DNA from: Algoriphagus alkaliphilus
GTDB taxonomy: Bacteria; Bacteroidota; Bacteroidia; Cytophagales; Cyclobacteriaceae
NCBI RefSeq assembly: GCF_900103735.1
Contig: NZ_FMXE01000021.1
Location: 1-64,000, forward strand
DNA: 64,000 nucleotides
Direction of reading: 5' to 3'
How positions within the stretch are numbered: the stretch's first letter is position 1; each line of letters starts with the position of its first letter. The notes under the pieces were generated by a model. It was given only the letters and a program-made list of their open reading frames with translations. It had not been told where the DNA came from and made no database searches. Below, piece after piece: positions 33,901 through 42,110 of this stretch. Made by a program: the position numbers and the translations under genes.

Positions 33901-34158
33901 GCTGGAGGTTTGGTTGCCTGCAAGAAACATATCAATCAGCCCGTCATTATTGATGTCTCCAAGTGCTACACCGGCACCGTTGTAAAAATTCCGAAACGTA
34001 TAGGGGTTTACTTTTTCGGTATAGGTGAGGTCATTTCTAAATGTAATGCCTGTTTTTTCCTCCGATAGGAGGCGAAACAGTGGGTCAGTGTTTTTTTCTT
34101 CCTGATGGCAGGAGTAAAGGAAAAGAAACAGAAGGAAAAGGATGTTTCTTCGCTTCAT
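30871..34158 (-). CDS. VCBS/FG-GAP repeat lipoprotein with ASPIC/UnbV domain (paralogue 1)
   Basis: 1,095 residues from the ATG at 34158 (MKRRNILFLLFLFLYSC, Cys17, then HQEEKNTDP). An in-frame ATG 39 nt upstream precedes a poor signal sequence and lies in the terminator hairpin region. N-terminal FG-GAP blades run from about 60 to 430 (FYNGAGVALGDINNDGLID, ADINGDGLLDIYVCKSG, FFDFDKDGDLDMYLL, ADLDNDSRPDIFVTEMLPKD). The ASPIC/UnbV segment near 530-600 (GSKVTAFSGKQKFYQEY...KGYMSSVDPRIHFGLG) is followed by a second blade set to about 880 and a tail. It is the first of the three paralogues, placed after an intrinsic terminator downstream of susD. Confidence 0.92.
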   Translation of the reverse strand: MKRRNILFLLFLFLYSCHQEEKNTDPLFRLLSEEKTGITFRNDLTYTEKVNPYTFRNFYNGAGVALGDINNDGLIDMFLAGNQTSSRLYLNQGNLKFKDITDQAGLNSTGYWSTGVSMADINGDGLLDIYVCKSGPPGGEKRHNELFINNGDLTFTESSKEYGLAEEGLSQHAVFFDFDKDGDLDMYLLSNSGRSVGIYDLREGQREIRDPEGGNKLFRNDRTKFTDISEAAGIFGSSIGYGLGVTVADLNDDNWPDLYVSNDFFERDYLYLNNQDGTFSEVLPELLSEISMGSMGADIADLDNDSRPDIFVTEMLPKDLARVKTKTPFEDWDKYQASVKAGYHHQFTRNTLQRNLGFQPGTQIPVFSEVSRMAGVEATDWSWGALIFDMDNDGLKDIFVANGIVKDLTDFDFVDFYVNNQEKVKGYREDSVLLTKMIDAFPSIAQRNFLFKNLGNWNFENLSQNLGLDQLTFSTGSAYGDLDNDGDLDLVINNLNERTFIYQNTSADSKNGNYLSIELGNAFGSKVTAFSGKQKFYQEYQPVKGYMSSVDPRIHFGLGEIEKLDSIQILWPSGKTRTLKNIQSNQTLKLSPGIEDKIQPTFQQAQNQPFLQSESKIPFQHEESDFIDFDRDRLRFWMISNEGPKAAKADLNGDGLEDLFIPGAKGQSSVLLTQNSSGKFTPQLAELFAMDAISEDVTGHFFDADGDGKPDLLVGSGGIEFGDYSPAYADRLYLNDGKGNFQKSPQAFSPTPTAFILSHDVDGDGDLDLIVGSRAIPFAYGIPAGLQIWENDGRGSFTEISRNLNPELSELGMLTSGALADLDGDGELELIFTGEWMPVRIFAFQENKLLEKTAEFGFENTAGLWNCLYVADINGDGKPDILAGNHGLNSRLRTSESSKLRMLINDFDQNGALDHILSKYEDQKTIPWVLKPALLRQIPVLRKQLLTYESYQNKSLEELFPEAVWANSLTLDADILETSLWINGGQGNFIRTALPSEIQSSPVHSITSISADSQLPRLLFGGNQSRIKPELGSQMGSFAWALKPLGNNQWKALLPEESGLYVRGEIRQFLQIILENKPNLVVLRNNDTPLVFEIR

Positions 34159-34168
34159 GGGCTTAAAG

Positions 34169-34204
34169 TAAAAAAAAGGAAGTGTGTCAAAACACACTTC
34201 CTTT
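34169..34204 (-). terminator. Intrinsic terminator/attenuator between susD and the VCBS genes
   Basis: AAAGGAAGTGTGT and ACACACTTCCTTT form a perfect 13-bp stem around a 4-nt loop, followed on the minus strand by TTTTTTTTAC. It lies 21 nt past the susD stop and 11 nt before the first VCBS start, so only read-through transcripts express the downstream lipoproteins. Confidence 0.9.
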
Positions 34205-34224
34205 CAAATTTAATTTAGACTCGA

Positions 34225-35715
34225 TTAATAACCCGGATTTTGTTTCAAAGCAGGATTAGCGTTGATTTGATTTTGAGGGATTGGGAATAATGCTCTGAAT
34301 GGCTGAGAAGCTGGCTTCTCCCACCATGGCTGATTCCATTTCCCGAATCGGATCATGTCAGTTCTTCGGCTTGCCTCTGCAAACATTTCAAAACCTCTCT
34401 CATCAAAGATATTATCCAAAGTGAGTGTAGTGAAAGCAGGCATATTGGCTCTTGTTCGGATCTGATTGATTGCAGTAAGCGCAGCTGCTGTTTTTCCCTG
34501 ACGGAATGCAGCTTCAGCTTTGATCAAAATGATATCACCCAGGCGAATCAAAGGATAATCATTGTTCAAGCTGTTAGCAGCACCTAAGGCGAATTCAAAC
34601 TTACCTACTCTTGTACCGGCTTGTCTGAATGCATTAGGAGCAAGCATGTTGATATTAGGAGTAAAAGTCAATGGAGGGCCGTCCGGATCAGTTGGTTCTG
34701 CTGAAATATCAAGCAATCTAGTGCCATCTGAAGCAAATTGAGGACCTACAAGGAATGACTTTTTACGTACATCCTTGTCATCAAATTTGTTATAGAATTC
34801 TTCCAAAGATGCATATCCATTCCAGGGTTGATCCTGCAAATTGTATGTTCTCTGACTTAGGTAGTGTAAGGTCATTTGAGGCAAGTTGAATCCCGGAGCG
34901 TTGTTCTGATCATAAGGGAGCGTCAAAATATTCTCTGTCGAGCCGCTGTTTCTTTCCGAGAAATTGGCAAAGAAATTTGAGGACAAGGAGTATTTGCCAC
35001 TGTTGATCACCTGATCAGCTGCTGCTTCGGCCTCAGCCCATTTGGCAGTACCCGTGTAAATTTGCGCATTCAAATAAAGCTTGGCAAGCATGGCCTGAGC
35101 CGTATAGAAATTAACCGTAGATTTTGCGTTGTCCTTTGGCAAGGCATTGATGTTGTCCTTTATGGATTTTTCAATGAATGCAAAAACTTCTGCTCTGGTC
35201 TTATTTGTTGGATTACCACCTTTGGTAGTTTCGTCAATAATCGGCACGTTTCCGAAAGAGTCAATCAGCCATAGGTAAACCAAGGCTCTCAGTACTTTCA
35301 GTTCAGAATTCAAGGCTGCCACATCCGGGAACTGGATCAACAGGTTGTTGATTTCCCCGATTGCCGTGAAGCAATAGTTCCAGGAGTTGTTGAAGGATTC
35401 CTCAGCAGGGTTCCAAGTGTGTCTATGCATTCTGATCCATTGGCCTCCGTCTTCCCAGTCAGCACCCTTTTGAGGGATTGCCATTGCATCTGAAGAGACT
35501 TCATAAATAGACCAAATACTATTGTGACCGCCCCAAGAACCTACTATTCTAGCATAAGCGGAAGCTTTCAGGACGTTTATCAAATTCGGATTTTTGCTGT
35601 TTGCAATATCCTCAGCTGTCACCCCGTCCAACACCTCTTGCTCAAGCTCCTGACATGCGCCCAATGCATAAACCAACGGGAGCATCAAACAGATTTTACT
35701 TATAGATTTTAACAT
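34225..35715 (-). CDS. RagB/SusD-family nutrient uptake lipoprotein
   Basis: 496 residues. The signal LMLPLVYALGAC ends at Cys21, then QELEQEV. SusD features: WGGHNSIWSIYEVSSDAMAI, then the TPR-like helices FNNSWNYCFTAIGEINNLL and LKVLRALVYLWLIDSFGNVP, then GKYSLSSNFFANF. The C-terminus has YPLIRLGDIILIKAEAAF and ALTAINQIRTRANMP, ending NPALKQNPGY. This outer-leaflet lid binds a glycan or other nutrient on top of the SusC channel. It is 19 nt from susC and clearly paired with it. The substrate cannot be deduced. Confidence 0.96.
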   Translation of the reverse strand: MLKSISKICLMLPLVYALGACQELEQEVLDGVTAEDIANSKNPNLINVLKASAYARIVGSWGGHNSIWSIYEVSSDAMAIPQKGADWEDGGQWIRMHRHTWNPAEESFNNSWNYCFTAIGEINNLLIQFPDVAALNSELKVLRALVYLWLIDSFGNVPIIDETTKGGNPTNKTRAEVFAFIEKSIKDNINALPKDNAKSTVNFYTAQAMLAKLYLNAQIYTGTAKWAEAEAAADQVINSGKYSLSSNFFANFSERNSGSTENILTLPYDQNNAPGFNLPQMTLHYLSQRTYNLQDQPWNGYASLEEFYNKFDDKDVRKKSFLVGPQFASDGTRLLDISAEPTDPDGPPLTFTPNINMLAPNAFRQAGTRVGKFEFALGAANSLNNDYPLIRLGDIILIKAEAAFRQGKTAAALTAINQIRTRANMPAFTTLTLDNIFDERGFEMFAEASRRTDMIRFGKWNQPWWEKPASQPFRALFPIPQNQINANPALKQNPGY

Positions 35716-35734
35716 ATCTGTAGAATTTGATTGG

Positions 35735-38728
35735 TTATTTAAAGTTTACTGTTACACCCAACGTGAATGAACGAGTCTGGAAGTAAGTATTTCTACGTTC
35801 GATTCCAGGAGAAAGTGCAGAAGTAAACGGATTATTATTTTCAGAGTCGTTTATTCTTACTTCAGGATCCACACCAGTGTAGTTTGTTATTGTAAATAAG
35901 TTCTGTGCAGCGAAATACACCCTCAAAGAACTCAAGTTTGGAGATTTGGTTTGGAAATTATAACCCAATTCCGCGTTGTCCAATCGGATAAACGATGCAT
36001 CTTCCACCAATGAACTATTGAATGTCGGCGGTGATTTTATCAAAGGACTTGTAGGTGTCTTATCTGTCACAACTGAGTTCCATGTGTTTGAGGCGGTATC
36101 ACCGTTTTCATAGAAACCTCTATAGGAGTTGTAAAGATCATGTCCCCAAGCACCTCTAAAGAAGAAGTTCAGGGTCCATTGACCGTACATAAAGCTGTTG
36201 GCAAAACCAAATTCACCTTTAGGCAGACCATTTCCCAACTTTTCGAATTGATTTGGGTCAGTGGTAGAAAGAATGTACTCACCGCTTTCGGTTAAGCCAT
36301 TCAGACGAGGACCGTAGAAATCACCCAAATTCTGACCTACTCTGTTGTAGATAATCGGGTTGTTGTTTTGTCCAGGAGAACCCGGAGTGGCAAATCTCAA
36401 TTCTTCGAAACCTAATTCACCGGCTGATAAGCTTTCGATGGAGGTTTTGTCATAAATGGTAAAATTGAATGTTGGAGACCATTTCAATGAACCTTTACCG
36501 ATCTGGTTGACAGAGACTAAAAATTCAAAACCTGCAGCTCTTAAATCTGCCAAGTTTACCCAAGTCGAACCTGCAGTATTGAATCTTCCAGGATCAAATG
36601 GGTTTGGGGCACCCGTAGCTACAGGAACGTTGAATAACAAGTCAGATATATTTCTGGTGTAGTAGTCAACACTACCGGTTACTTTATTATTGAACAAACC
36701 AAAGTCAACACCGAAGTTTAATTCCCTTTTAGTTTCCCATTTCAATTCCCGATTTGGGTTGGAGAATTGGTTAATCCCTACGAAGATGTCATTTTGAGTC
36801 AGCGGATCCCCGTCAAGATCAATTCTGTTTCCATTACCAAACACACCCAAGGCCAAAGTAGGAGAAGGAGGAAGGTTACCGGTCACACCGAAAGATACTC
36901 TGGGCTTAAACTGAGAGAAAACGCCCATATCAAAAACCTGGGTAAAGTCGGATCCAATAGATACTGCAGGGAATACACCAGTTTGGTTTTTTGGTCCAAA
37001 ACCGGAATAAGTTTCTGCTCTAACGGATGCAGAGAAGAAAATCATATTATCCCAGTTGAAATTCGCTCTTCCAAATAATGAGTTAAGCTGATCTTCATTT
37101 GCAAAAGATGAAACGTTGGTATTGTTCCCCAATCTGATCGCACCAGCTCCAAGATTATTCCATCCCAAATCAAACAAATACTGTCTTACTCTTGCATTGA
37201 AACCTTGGTTTGTGGTGTACTGCAAACCAGCACCTCCAAGAAGTGTCATGTTCAACTTGTCGGAAAGGTCAGTTTCGTATCTCAAGGTGGTCTCAAAGAT
37301 TCGCTGCTTTCGGTCAAAGGTGTTTCTTTCAGCTGATCCTGTAGCCCCAAGCCCAACTTGAAAGTCTTGCAATGACCAGAAGTTTCCATCCAGTTCAGTT
37401 CTTCTATCCTGAGAATACTGTGCAGTAAGTGTAAGATTTGAGAGAATGTCATATTCTACCCGATATGATGTCAGGGATGTCTTTGCTTCTCTAACAAATT
37501 TTTGTTGCCTAGCCAAAGCCACTGGGTTGAAGAAATCAAACAGATCCCGTTGGAAGTATCCTCCAAATCTGTTTCGGGCATCTTCCGTGTTTTCAAACAC
37601 CGGTGCAGTTGGATTGTAGATTGTCGCATATCGAAAGGCCGCATCATTGATTGACTCCCGATCTTCGGTTGTAAACGATAAATTGACATTGAATCTCAGT
37701 TTATTGTTCAATGCGCCTTGGGAAAGGTTCAATCTCGTATTGAGTCTTTCATTTCCGACACCGTTTACGATACCATTGTTATCCCGGTAGTTGACCGAAG
37801 CCATGTAGTTGGAATTTCCAAAGCTACCGGATACACTGGCGTTTGTGGTATAAGAAAATGCATCATCGATCAATTCATTTCTCCAGTCTGTGTTGCTGCC
37901 GAAATTATTACCGCCTCTTGCTACAAACTCTTCAGCAGATAGTATAGGGATTAAATTTGCTGCCCGATCCATTGTTGCGAAGGAATTGACAGTAACGTTA
38001 GTCGCTCCTTCTTTCTTGCCTTGTCTGGTGGTAGTGATCAAAATTACACCGGAAGAACCTCTAGCTCCGTAAATAGCCGCAGCGGAACCATCTTTCAATA
38101 CATCGATGGATTGAATGTCATTTGGATCCACGTTTTCAAGGGAAGCACCGATTACCCCATCCAATACGATAAGTGGAGAAGCATTCGCGCCGAAAGTCGA
38201 AAGACCTCTAAGACGCACATTGAATGGATTGTTTGGATTGCCTCCAGGTCTTGTAATGGATAGACCGGCAACCTTACCTTGAAGCAATTGAGCAGGGTTG
38301 GAAACGTTACCGCGGTTGAAGTCTTCAGGTTTTACACCGACTACTGCAGAAGTAATTTCCTTTTTGTCCTGCGAACCATATCCAATTACCACAGCTTCCT
38401 GGAGGCTTTGAATGTCCTCCTGTAAGTTGATAGTGATAGTATTCTGATTGCCGATTTCTATTTCCTGTGTCAGATATCCGACAAAGGAAATAACCAATAC
38501 CTGATCTCCTGCCTGAATTGGAATCGTAAACTTTCCATCCAGATCAGTCGCAGAACCTCGGGTGGTACCTTTGACGATAACCGTGGCGCCAGGGACAGGA
38601 TCTCCAAGTCTTGCGTCCATCACTGTACCAGAGATGGAGCGGGTTTGGGCATTGGCAACTACGATTGCACCGATTGTAAGTGCTAAAGCAAGTGTCAATG
38701 ACTTGAGTTTTAGTAAATAATTTCTCAT
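35735..38728 (-). CDS. SusC/RagA-family TonB-linked outer membrane transporter
   Basis: 997 residues from the ATG at 38728 (MRNYLLKLKSLTLALAL...ANAQ). The frame is open a further 102 nt upstream, but that would place a polar leader before the signal. CarboxypepD-reg-like domain near 30-110 (SISGTVMDARLGDPVPGATV, then GSATDLDGKFTI); TonB-box-like EAVVIGYGSQ; plug with NPAQLLQGKVAGLSITRPGG and SIDVLKDGSAAAIYGARGSSGV; then a long beta-barrel ending RSFTLGVTVNFK, with the terminal Phe/Lys of outer-membrane proteins. It imports a ligand captured by SusD using TonB energy. It heads the operon, and a LacI-type palindrome lies about 190 nt upstream. Confidence 0.95.
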   Translation of the reverse strand: MRNYLLKLKSLTLALALTIGAIVVANAQTRSISGTVMDARLGDPVPGATVIVKGTTRGSATDLDGKFTIPIQAGDQVLVISFVGYLTQEIEIGNQNTITINLQEDIQSLQEAVVIGYGSQDKKEITSAVVGVKPEDFNRGNVSNPAQLLQGKVAGLSITRPGGNPNNPFNVRLRGLSTFGANASPLIVLDGVIGASLENVDPNDIQSIDVLKDGSAAAIYGARGSSGVILITTTRQGKKEGATNVTVNSFATMDRAANLIPILSAEEFVARGGNNFGSNTDWRNELIDDAFSYTTNASVSGSFGNSNYMASVNYRDNNGIVNGVGNERLNTRLNLSQGALNNKLRFNVNLSFTTEDRESINDAAFRYATIYNPTAPVFENTEDARNRFGGYFQRDLFDFFNPVALARQQKFVREAKTSLTSYRVEYDILSNLTLTAQYSQDRRTELDGNFWSLQDFQVGLGATGSAERNTFDRKQRIFETTLRYETDLSDKLNMTLLGGAGLQYTTNQGFNARVRQYLFDLGWNNLGAGAIRLGNNTNVSSFANEDQLNSLFGRANFNWDNMIFFSASVRAETYSGFGPKNQTGVFPAVSIGSDFTQVFDMGVFSQFKPRVSFGVTGNLPPSPTLALGVFGNGNRIDLDGDPLTQNDIFVGINQFSNPNRELKWETKRELNFGVDFGLFNNKVTGSVDYYTRNISDLLFNVPVATGAPNPFDPGRFNTAGSTWVNLADLRAAGFEFLVSVNQIGKGSLKWSPTFNFTIYDKTSIESLSAGELGFEELRFATPGSPGQNNNPIIYNRVGQNLGDFYGPRLNGLTESGEYILSTTDPNQFEKLGNGLPKGEFGFANSFMYGQWTLNFFFRGAWGHDLYNSYRGFYENGDTASNTWNSVVTDKTPTSPLIKSPPTFNSSLVEDASFIRLDNAELGYNFQTKSPNLSSLRVYFAAQNLFTITNYTGVDPEVRINDSENNNPFTSALSPGIERRNTYFQTRSFTLGVTVNFK

Positions 38729-39243
38729 AGGGTTTTTTGTTTTTTTAAAAATCGAAATAGGTATGAGTACTTGTATTTCGAATCTAAGGTGAATTGTAAA
38801 TTTTGATTTTGCAATTTTTAACGAAAGCACTCTACTTACTTCTAAAAATCTATTTTCAACAGAATAAAGTATTATTTAGCAAAAACGCAATGATCAGCCG
38901 AATATGTTAAAGTATGTTTAATGGAAAACGTTTTCCATTTGTGGATACTTAAAAAAATCAATTTTTATTAAATAAATGAAAATTTGAAACTTTTCTGAAA
39001 TCTTTGTTTAAAGTGCTTATTCGACATTTTTAAAAAATTTATAAAAGTCTAAGAATTAGCGGAGTTAATTTTCCCGGAGGGTTTTTTCGGATTTTAAAAT
39101 TACCGGGGATCAATCATGTTCTCTAAATCCAACCTGATCATTTATCCTTTTTTTTCCGCAATCTTAAATCATCTCAAAACTACCCGGACAACCTATCCGT
39201 TGCTTTGAGCATCTGTATATTTACAAGATGCTAAACCACTTTT
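38729..39243. other. Divergent promoter region between susC and the DUF5686 gene
   Basis: 515 bp, AT-rich and without a gene. It contains the 20-nt palindrome at 38920-38939 and long A/T runs (38950-39050). Both neighbouring genes are read away from it, so it must hold two promoters. I could not identify Bacteroidota -33/-7 boxes with confidence. Confidence 0.5.
38920..38939. promoter_or_regulatory. Perfect 20-nt palindrome, LacI/GalR-type operator candidate
   Basis: AATGGAAAACGTTTTCCATT, symmetric around a central CG, as in LacI-family operators (GAAAACGTTTTC core). It sits 192 nt upstream of the susC start codon and about 305 nt from the DUF5686 gene. No LacI-family regulator is encoded in this window, so the factor must lie elsewhere. 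The match is by eye, and binding is inference. Confidence 0.6.
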
Positions 39244-41904
39244 ATGAGAGAATATAAGTGTACTATTCTATATTTCGCAATATGTCTTTTTGGGATTCCA
39301 TTTTATTCACAGGCACAGGGGATCAAGGGCAAAGTAACAACCAAGGAAGGCGAACCTTTATCCTATGCCTCGGTTTACATCAGGAATCTCGAAGATGGTG
39401 TTCCAACCAATGAAAATGGGGAGTATGAGTTTCGCCTAAAACCCGGGTATTATGATGTACTGGTTCAGTTTCTGGGCTATAAGTCTCAACTGGAAACTGT
39501 GGAAATTCGTGAAGGTTGGGTTGATCTGAATTTCAGCCTGGAACCTCAGATCTACACCTTAAGCACGGTCGAGGTTCGGGCGGGGGCAGAAGATCCTGCA
39601 CTGACCATCATGCGCAAAGCCATCTCCAAAGCCAAATACCATCGACTCCAACTACAGCGATATGCCATGACGGTCTATCTTAAGGGTACCGGACAATTGA
39701 CCGATGCGCCTTTTTTCATGAAAAAGACACTGGAAAAAGAAGGATTGAAGCTCAATGAGGCCTACACTTCCGAATCAGTATCGAGAATTACCTTTACCCT
39801 GCCCAATAAAGTGGAGGAAAAGGTCATTTCCATCAGAACCAATGGGGATAATCAAGGCACTTCACCCGCGCCTTATATTCAAACCTCATTTTATCAGGAC
39901 CAGATCAACGAGATCGTTTCTCCACTTTCCCGCTATGCTTTCAACTATTATCAGTTTAAGTATGAAGGAAGTTTTTTTGATCAGAATGTGATGGTCAGTA
40001 AAATCAAAGTGACCCCGAGATCACGTGGCGAGCGGGTTTTTGAAGGATACATTTACATTATCGAAGGACTCTGGGCGATTCATAGTCTGGATTTGAAGAC
40101 CTCGCTTTTGGGTTTTCAGATTTCTGCCAAACAACAATATGCCCCGGTTGCTGACAATGTCTGGATGCCCCTGACACATACTTATACGTTTGGCGGAAAG
40201 ATTTTTGGCTTCGAAGGGGAATTCAAATACCTGGCGTCTACACGGGAATATGATATTGAATTGAATCCGGACTTGGTGGCTGTGCCTGAGATCATCGATG
40301 AAAAGGTTCAGGAGATCCCTCAGGATTTGAAAAAATTTGACAAGTCAATTTCGGCCTTGGAACAGTTGGCCACTGAAGAACCCAAAACCCGAAAGGAATA
40401 TCGGAAGCTGATCAATGAATATGAAAAGGAAGCTCTGAAAGAACAACAAGTCGAAGATAAGCAGGGGGTGGTTTCGGAGCGCTACTACAGTGTGGATTCT
40501 TTGGCGAAAAAACGTGGATTGAGCTATTGGGACAGCATTCGGCCGGTCCCCTTGACACTGAAAGAAGTGGAAGGTTACAAGCGGGACGACAGCCTCGCGG
40601 TGGTGGAAACAGCCAAAATGAGTGAGGTGGATTCAGTGGCCAAAAAAGCGCGAAGTAAGTTTAAACCGCTGGATTTCATGAATGGATCTCGCTACAATTT
40701 TGGAAAGGGAGTTTCGGTTGGCTTCCGCCAAAATTGGACAAAGATGTCCTTCAACACCGTAGAGGGCTGGAAGGTAGGTTTGGCAATGTATTACCGAAAA
40801 TATTCTGAAGTAAAGCTGGCTGATAGCGTTAATCGGGAACGTAAAAGTTTCAACATCGAACCGGAGCTTCGCTATGGATTTGCAAGCAATCGGTTTTATG
40901 GAAAAGTAAATTTCCGCTGGTCTCATACCCAACCCACTTCCGGGCAAACCTGGGGTATCGAAGGAGGTCGATTCATCTACCAATTTAATCCTGATGAACC
41001 GATTCAGGAGCAAGTCAACGCTGCGTATTCTTTGCTGATCCGAAGGAACTACATGAAGCTTTACGAACAGGATTTTGCGCGGGCGTATTGGTCACATCGG
41101 GTCAATTATGGCTTGACTTATCGGGTGAATTTCACTGTAGCGGAGCGGAGGGAATTGTTCAATAACTCGGACTATTCTTATTATCGCAAACCTGAACGAG
41201 AGTACACGTCCAATCGACCTGAAAATCTAGAAGCAGGTGCAGCAGCTTTTCAAAATCATCGGATCGCAAAACTTTCTTCCACGGTAGAATGGCGTCCAGG
41301 TCTTACCTATTCAATTCGCAATGGTAGAAAAACTCCAAATTATGAGCGTTCTCCATTGATAACGATGACTTATCAGAAAGCCTTCCCAGATTTAATTCAA
41401 AATGAAAACTCTTCCAAATTTGATCTGCTTGAAGTCGGAGTGAAGCACGATGTCAGATTTGGAGTGAGTGGAAAATTAGACTTTAACTTGACGGCAGGGA
41501 CTTTCCTAAACAATGACCGGGTTTATTTCCAGGATTTCAAGCACTTTGGAGGCAATCGAACAATCTTCTCCAATTTCGGCCCGGCTTCGAATTACCGCTT
41601 TATGGACTATTATAAGTACAGCACCAATTCCAATTACATTTCAGGAATTGCACATTATCAATTTAGAAAATTCTTGCTGACTCAGTTGCCGATGCTACGC
41701 TTCTCCGGAGTGCGTGAGAATATCTTTGTCAATTATCTGAAAACTGAAAACTCGCCTCATTATACCGAGATTGGCTATTCTTTGGATAACCTCTTTCGGA
41801 TTTTCAGGCTGGAATTGGGAGTGGCCTTTGAAAATGGAAAGCACCTTAGAAGTGGACCACTCTTCGGAGTCGCGACCTTTATCAATGTGAATTTTGATGA
41901 TTGA
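39244..41904 (+). CDS. DUF5686 and carboxypeptidase-regulatory-like domain protein
   Basis: 886 residues. The signal peptide YFAICLFGIPFYSQAQG ends near residue 25. A CarboxypepD-reg-like beta-sandwich follows at about 25-110 (GIKGKVTTKEGEPLSYASVY, then NENGEYEFRLKPGYYDVLVQ). The rest is DUF5686 (AGAEDPALTIMRKAISKAKY at the N-side; C-side strands such as FNLTAGTFLNNDRVYFQDFKHFGGN and LPMLRFSGVRENIFVNYL that look like an outer-membrane barrel). The family is common in Bacteroidota outer membranes and has no assigned function. It is divergent from susC and shares its 515-bp promoter region. Confidence 0.9.
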   Translation: MREYKCTILYFAICLFGIPFYSQAQGIKGKVTTKEGEPLSYASVYIRNLEDGVPTNENGEYEFRLKPGYYDVLVQFLGYKSQLETVEIREGWVDLNFSLEPQIYTLSTVEVRAGAEDPALTIMRKAISKAKYHRLQLQRYAMTVYLKGTGQLTDAPFFMKKTLEKEGLKLNEAYTSESVSRITFTLPNKVEEKVISIRTNGDNQGTSPAPYIQTSFYQDQINEIVSPLSRYAFNYYQFKYEGSFFDQNVMVSKIKVTPRSRGERVFEGYIYIIEGLWAIHSLDLKTSLLGFQISAKQQYAPVADNVWMPLTHTYTFGGKIFGFEGEFKYLASTREYDIELNPDLVAVPEIIDEKVQEIPQDLKKFDKSISALEQLATEEPKTRKEYRKLINEYEKEALKEQQVEDKQGVVSERYYSVDSLAKKRGLSYWDSIRPVPLTLKEVEGYKRDDSLAVVETAKMSEVDSVAKKARSKFKPLDFMNGSRYNFGKGVSVGFRQNWTKMSFNTVEGWKVGLAMYYRKYSEVKLADSVNRERKSFNIEPELRYGFASNRFYGKVNFRWSHTQPTSGQTWGIEGGRFIYQFNPDEPIQEQVNAAYSLLIRRNYMKLYEQDFARAYWSHRVNYGLTYRVNFTVAERRELFNNSDYSYYRKPEREYTSNRPENLEAGAAAFQNHRIAKLSSTVEWRPGLTYSIRNGRKTPNYERSPLITMTYQKAFPDLIQNENSSKFDLLEVGVKHDVRFGVSGKLDFNLTAGTFLNNDRVYFQDFKHFGGNRTIFSNFGPASNYRFMDYYKYSTNSNYISGIAHYQFRKFLLTQLPMLRFSGVRENIFVNYLKTENSPHYTEIGYSLDNLFRIFRLELGVAFENGKHLRSGPLFGVATFINVNFDD

Positions 41905-42045
41905 AAAAAGTAGGGATGCAGGGAGGTTTGGAGGTAAGGGAGTTAAATTGATTGGCTTAGGGGAGATTCGCCGAATTTAATTTAGATCATCTGATCAATT
42001 CACCCAAAGGCATTATAATTGGTGAATTGATCTTAAGCCTAAAGT

Positions 42046-42086
42046 TTAAAAAATAAAAACCCGGCTTCAGTAAAGTAGCCGGGTTT
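42046..42086 (-). terminator. Intrinsic terminator after frr (minus strand)
   Basis: AAACCCGGCT and AGCCGGGTTT (10 bp) around a 10-nt loop, followed on the minus strand by TTATTTTTT. It lies about 25 nt past the frr stop. Confidence 0.88.
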
Positions 42087-42110
42087 CAATTTGGGTTATT
42101 GAAGTCAAGA

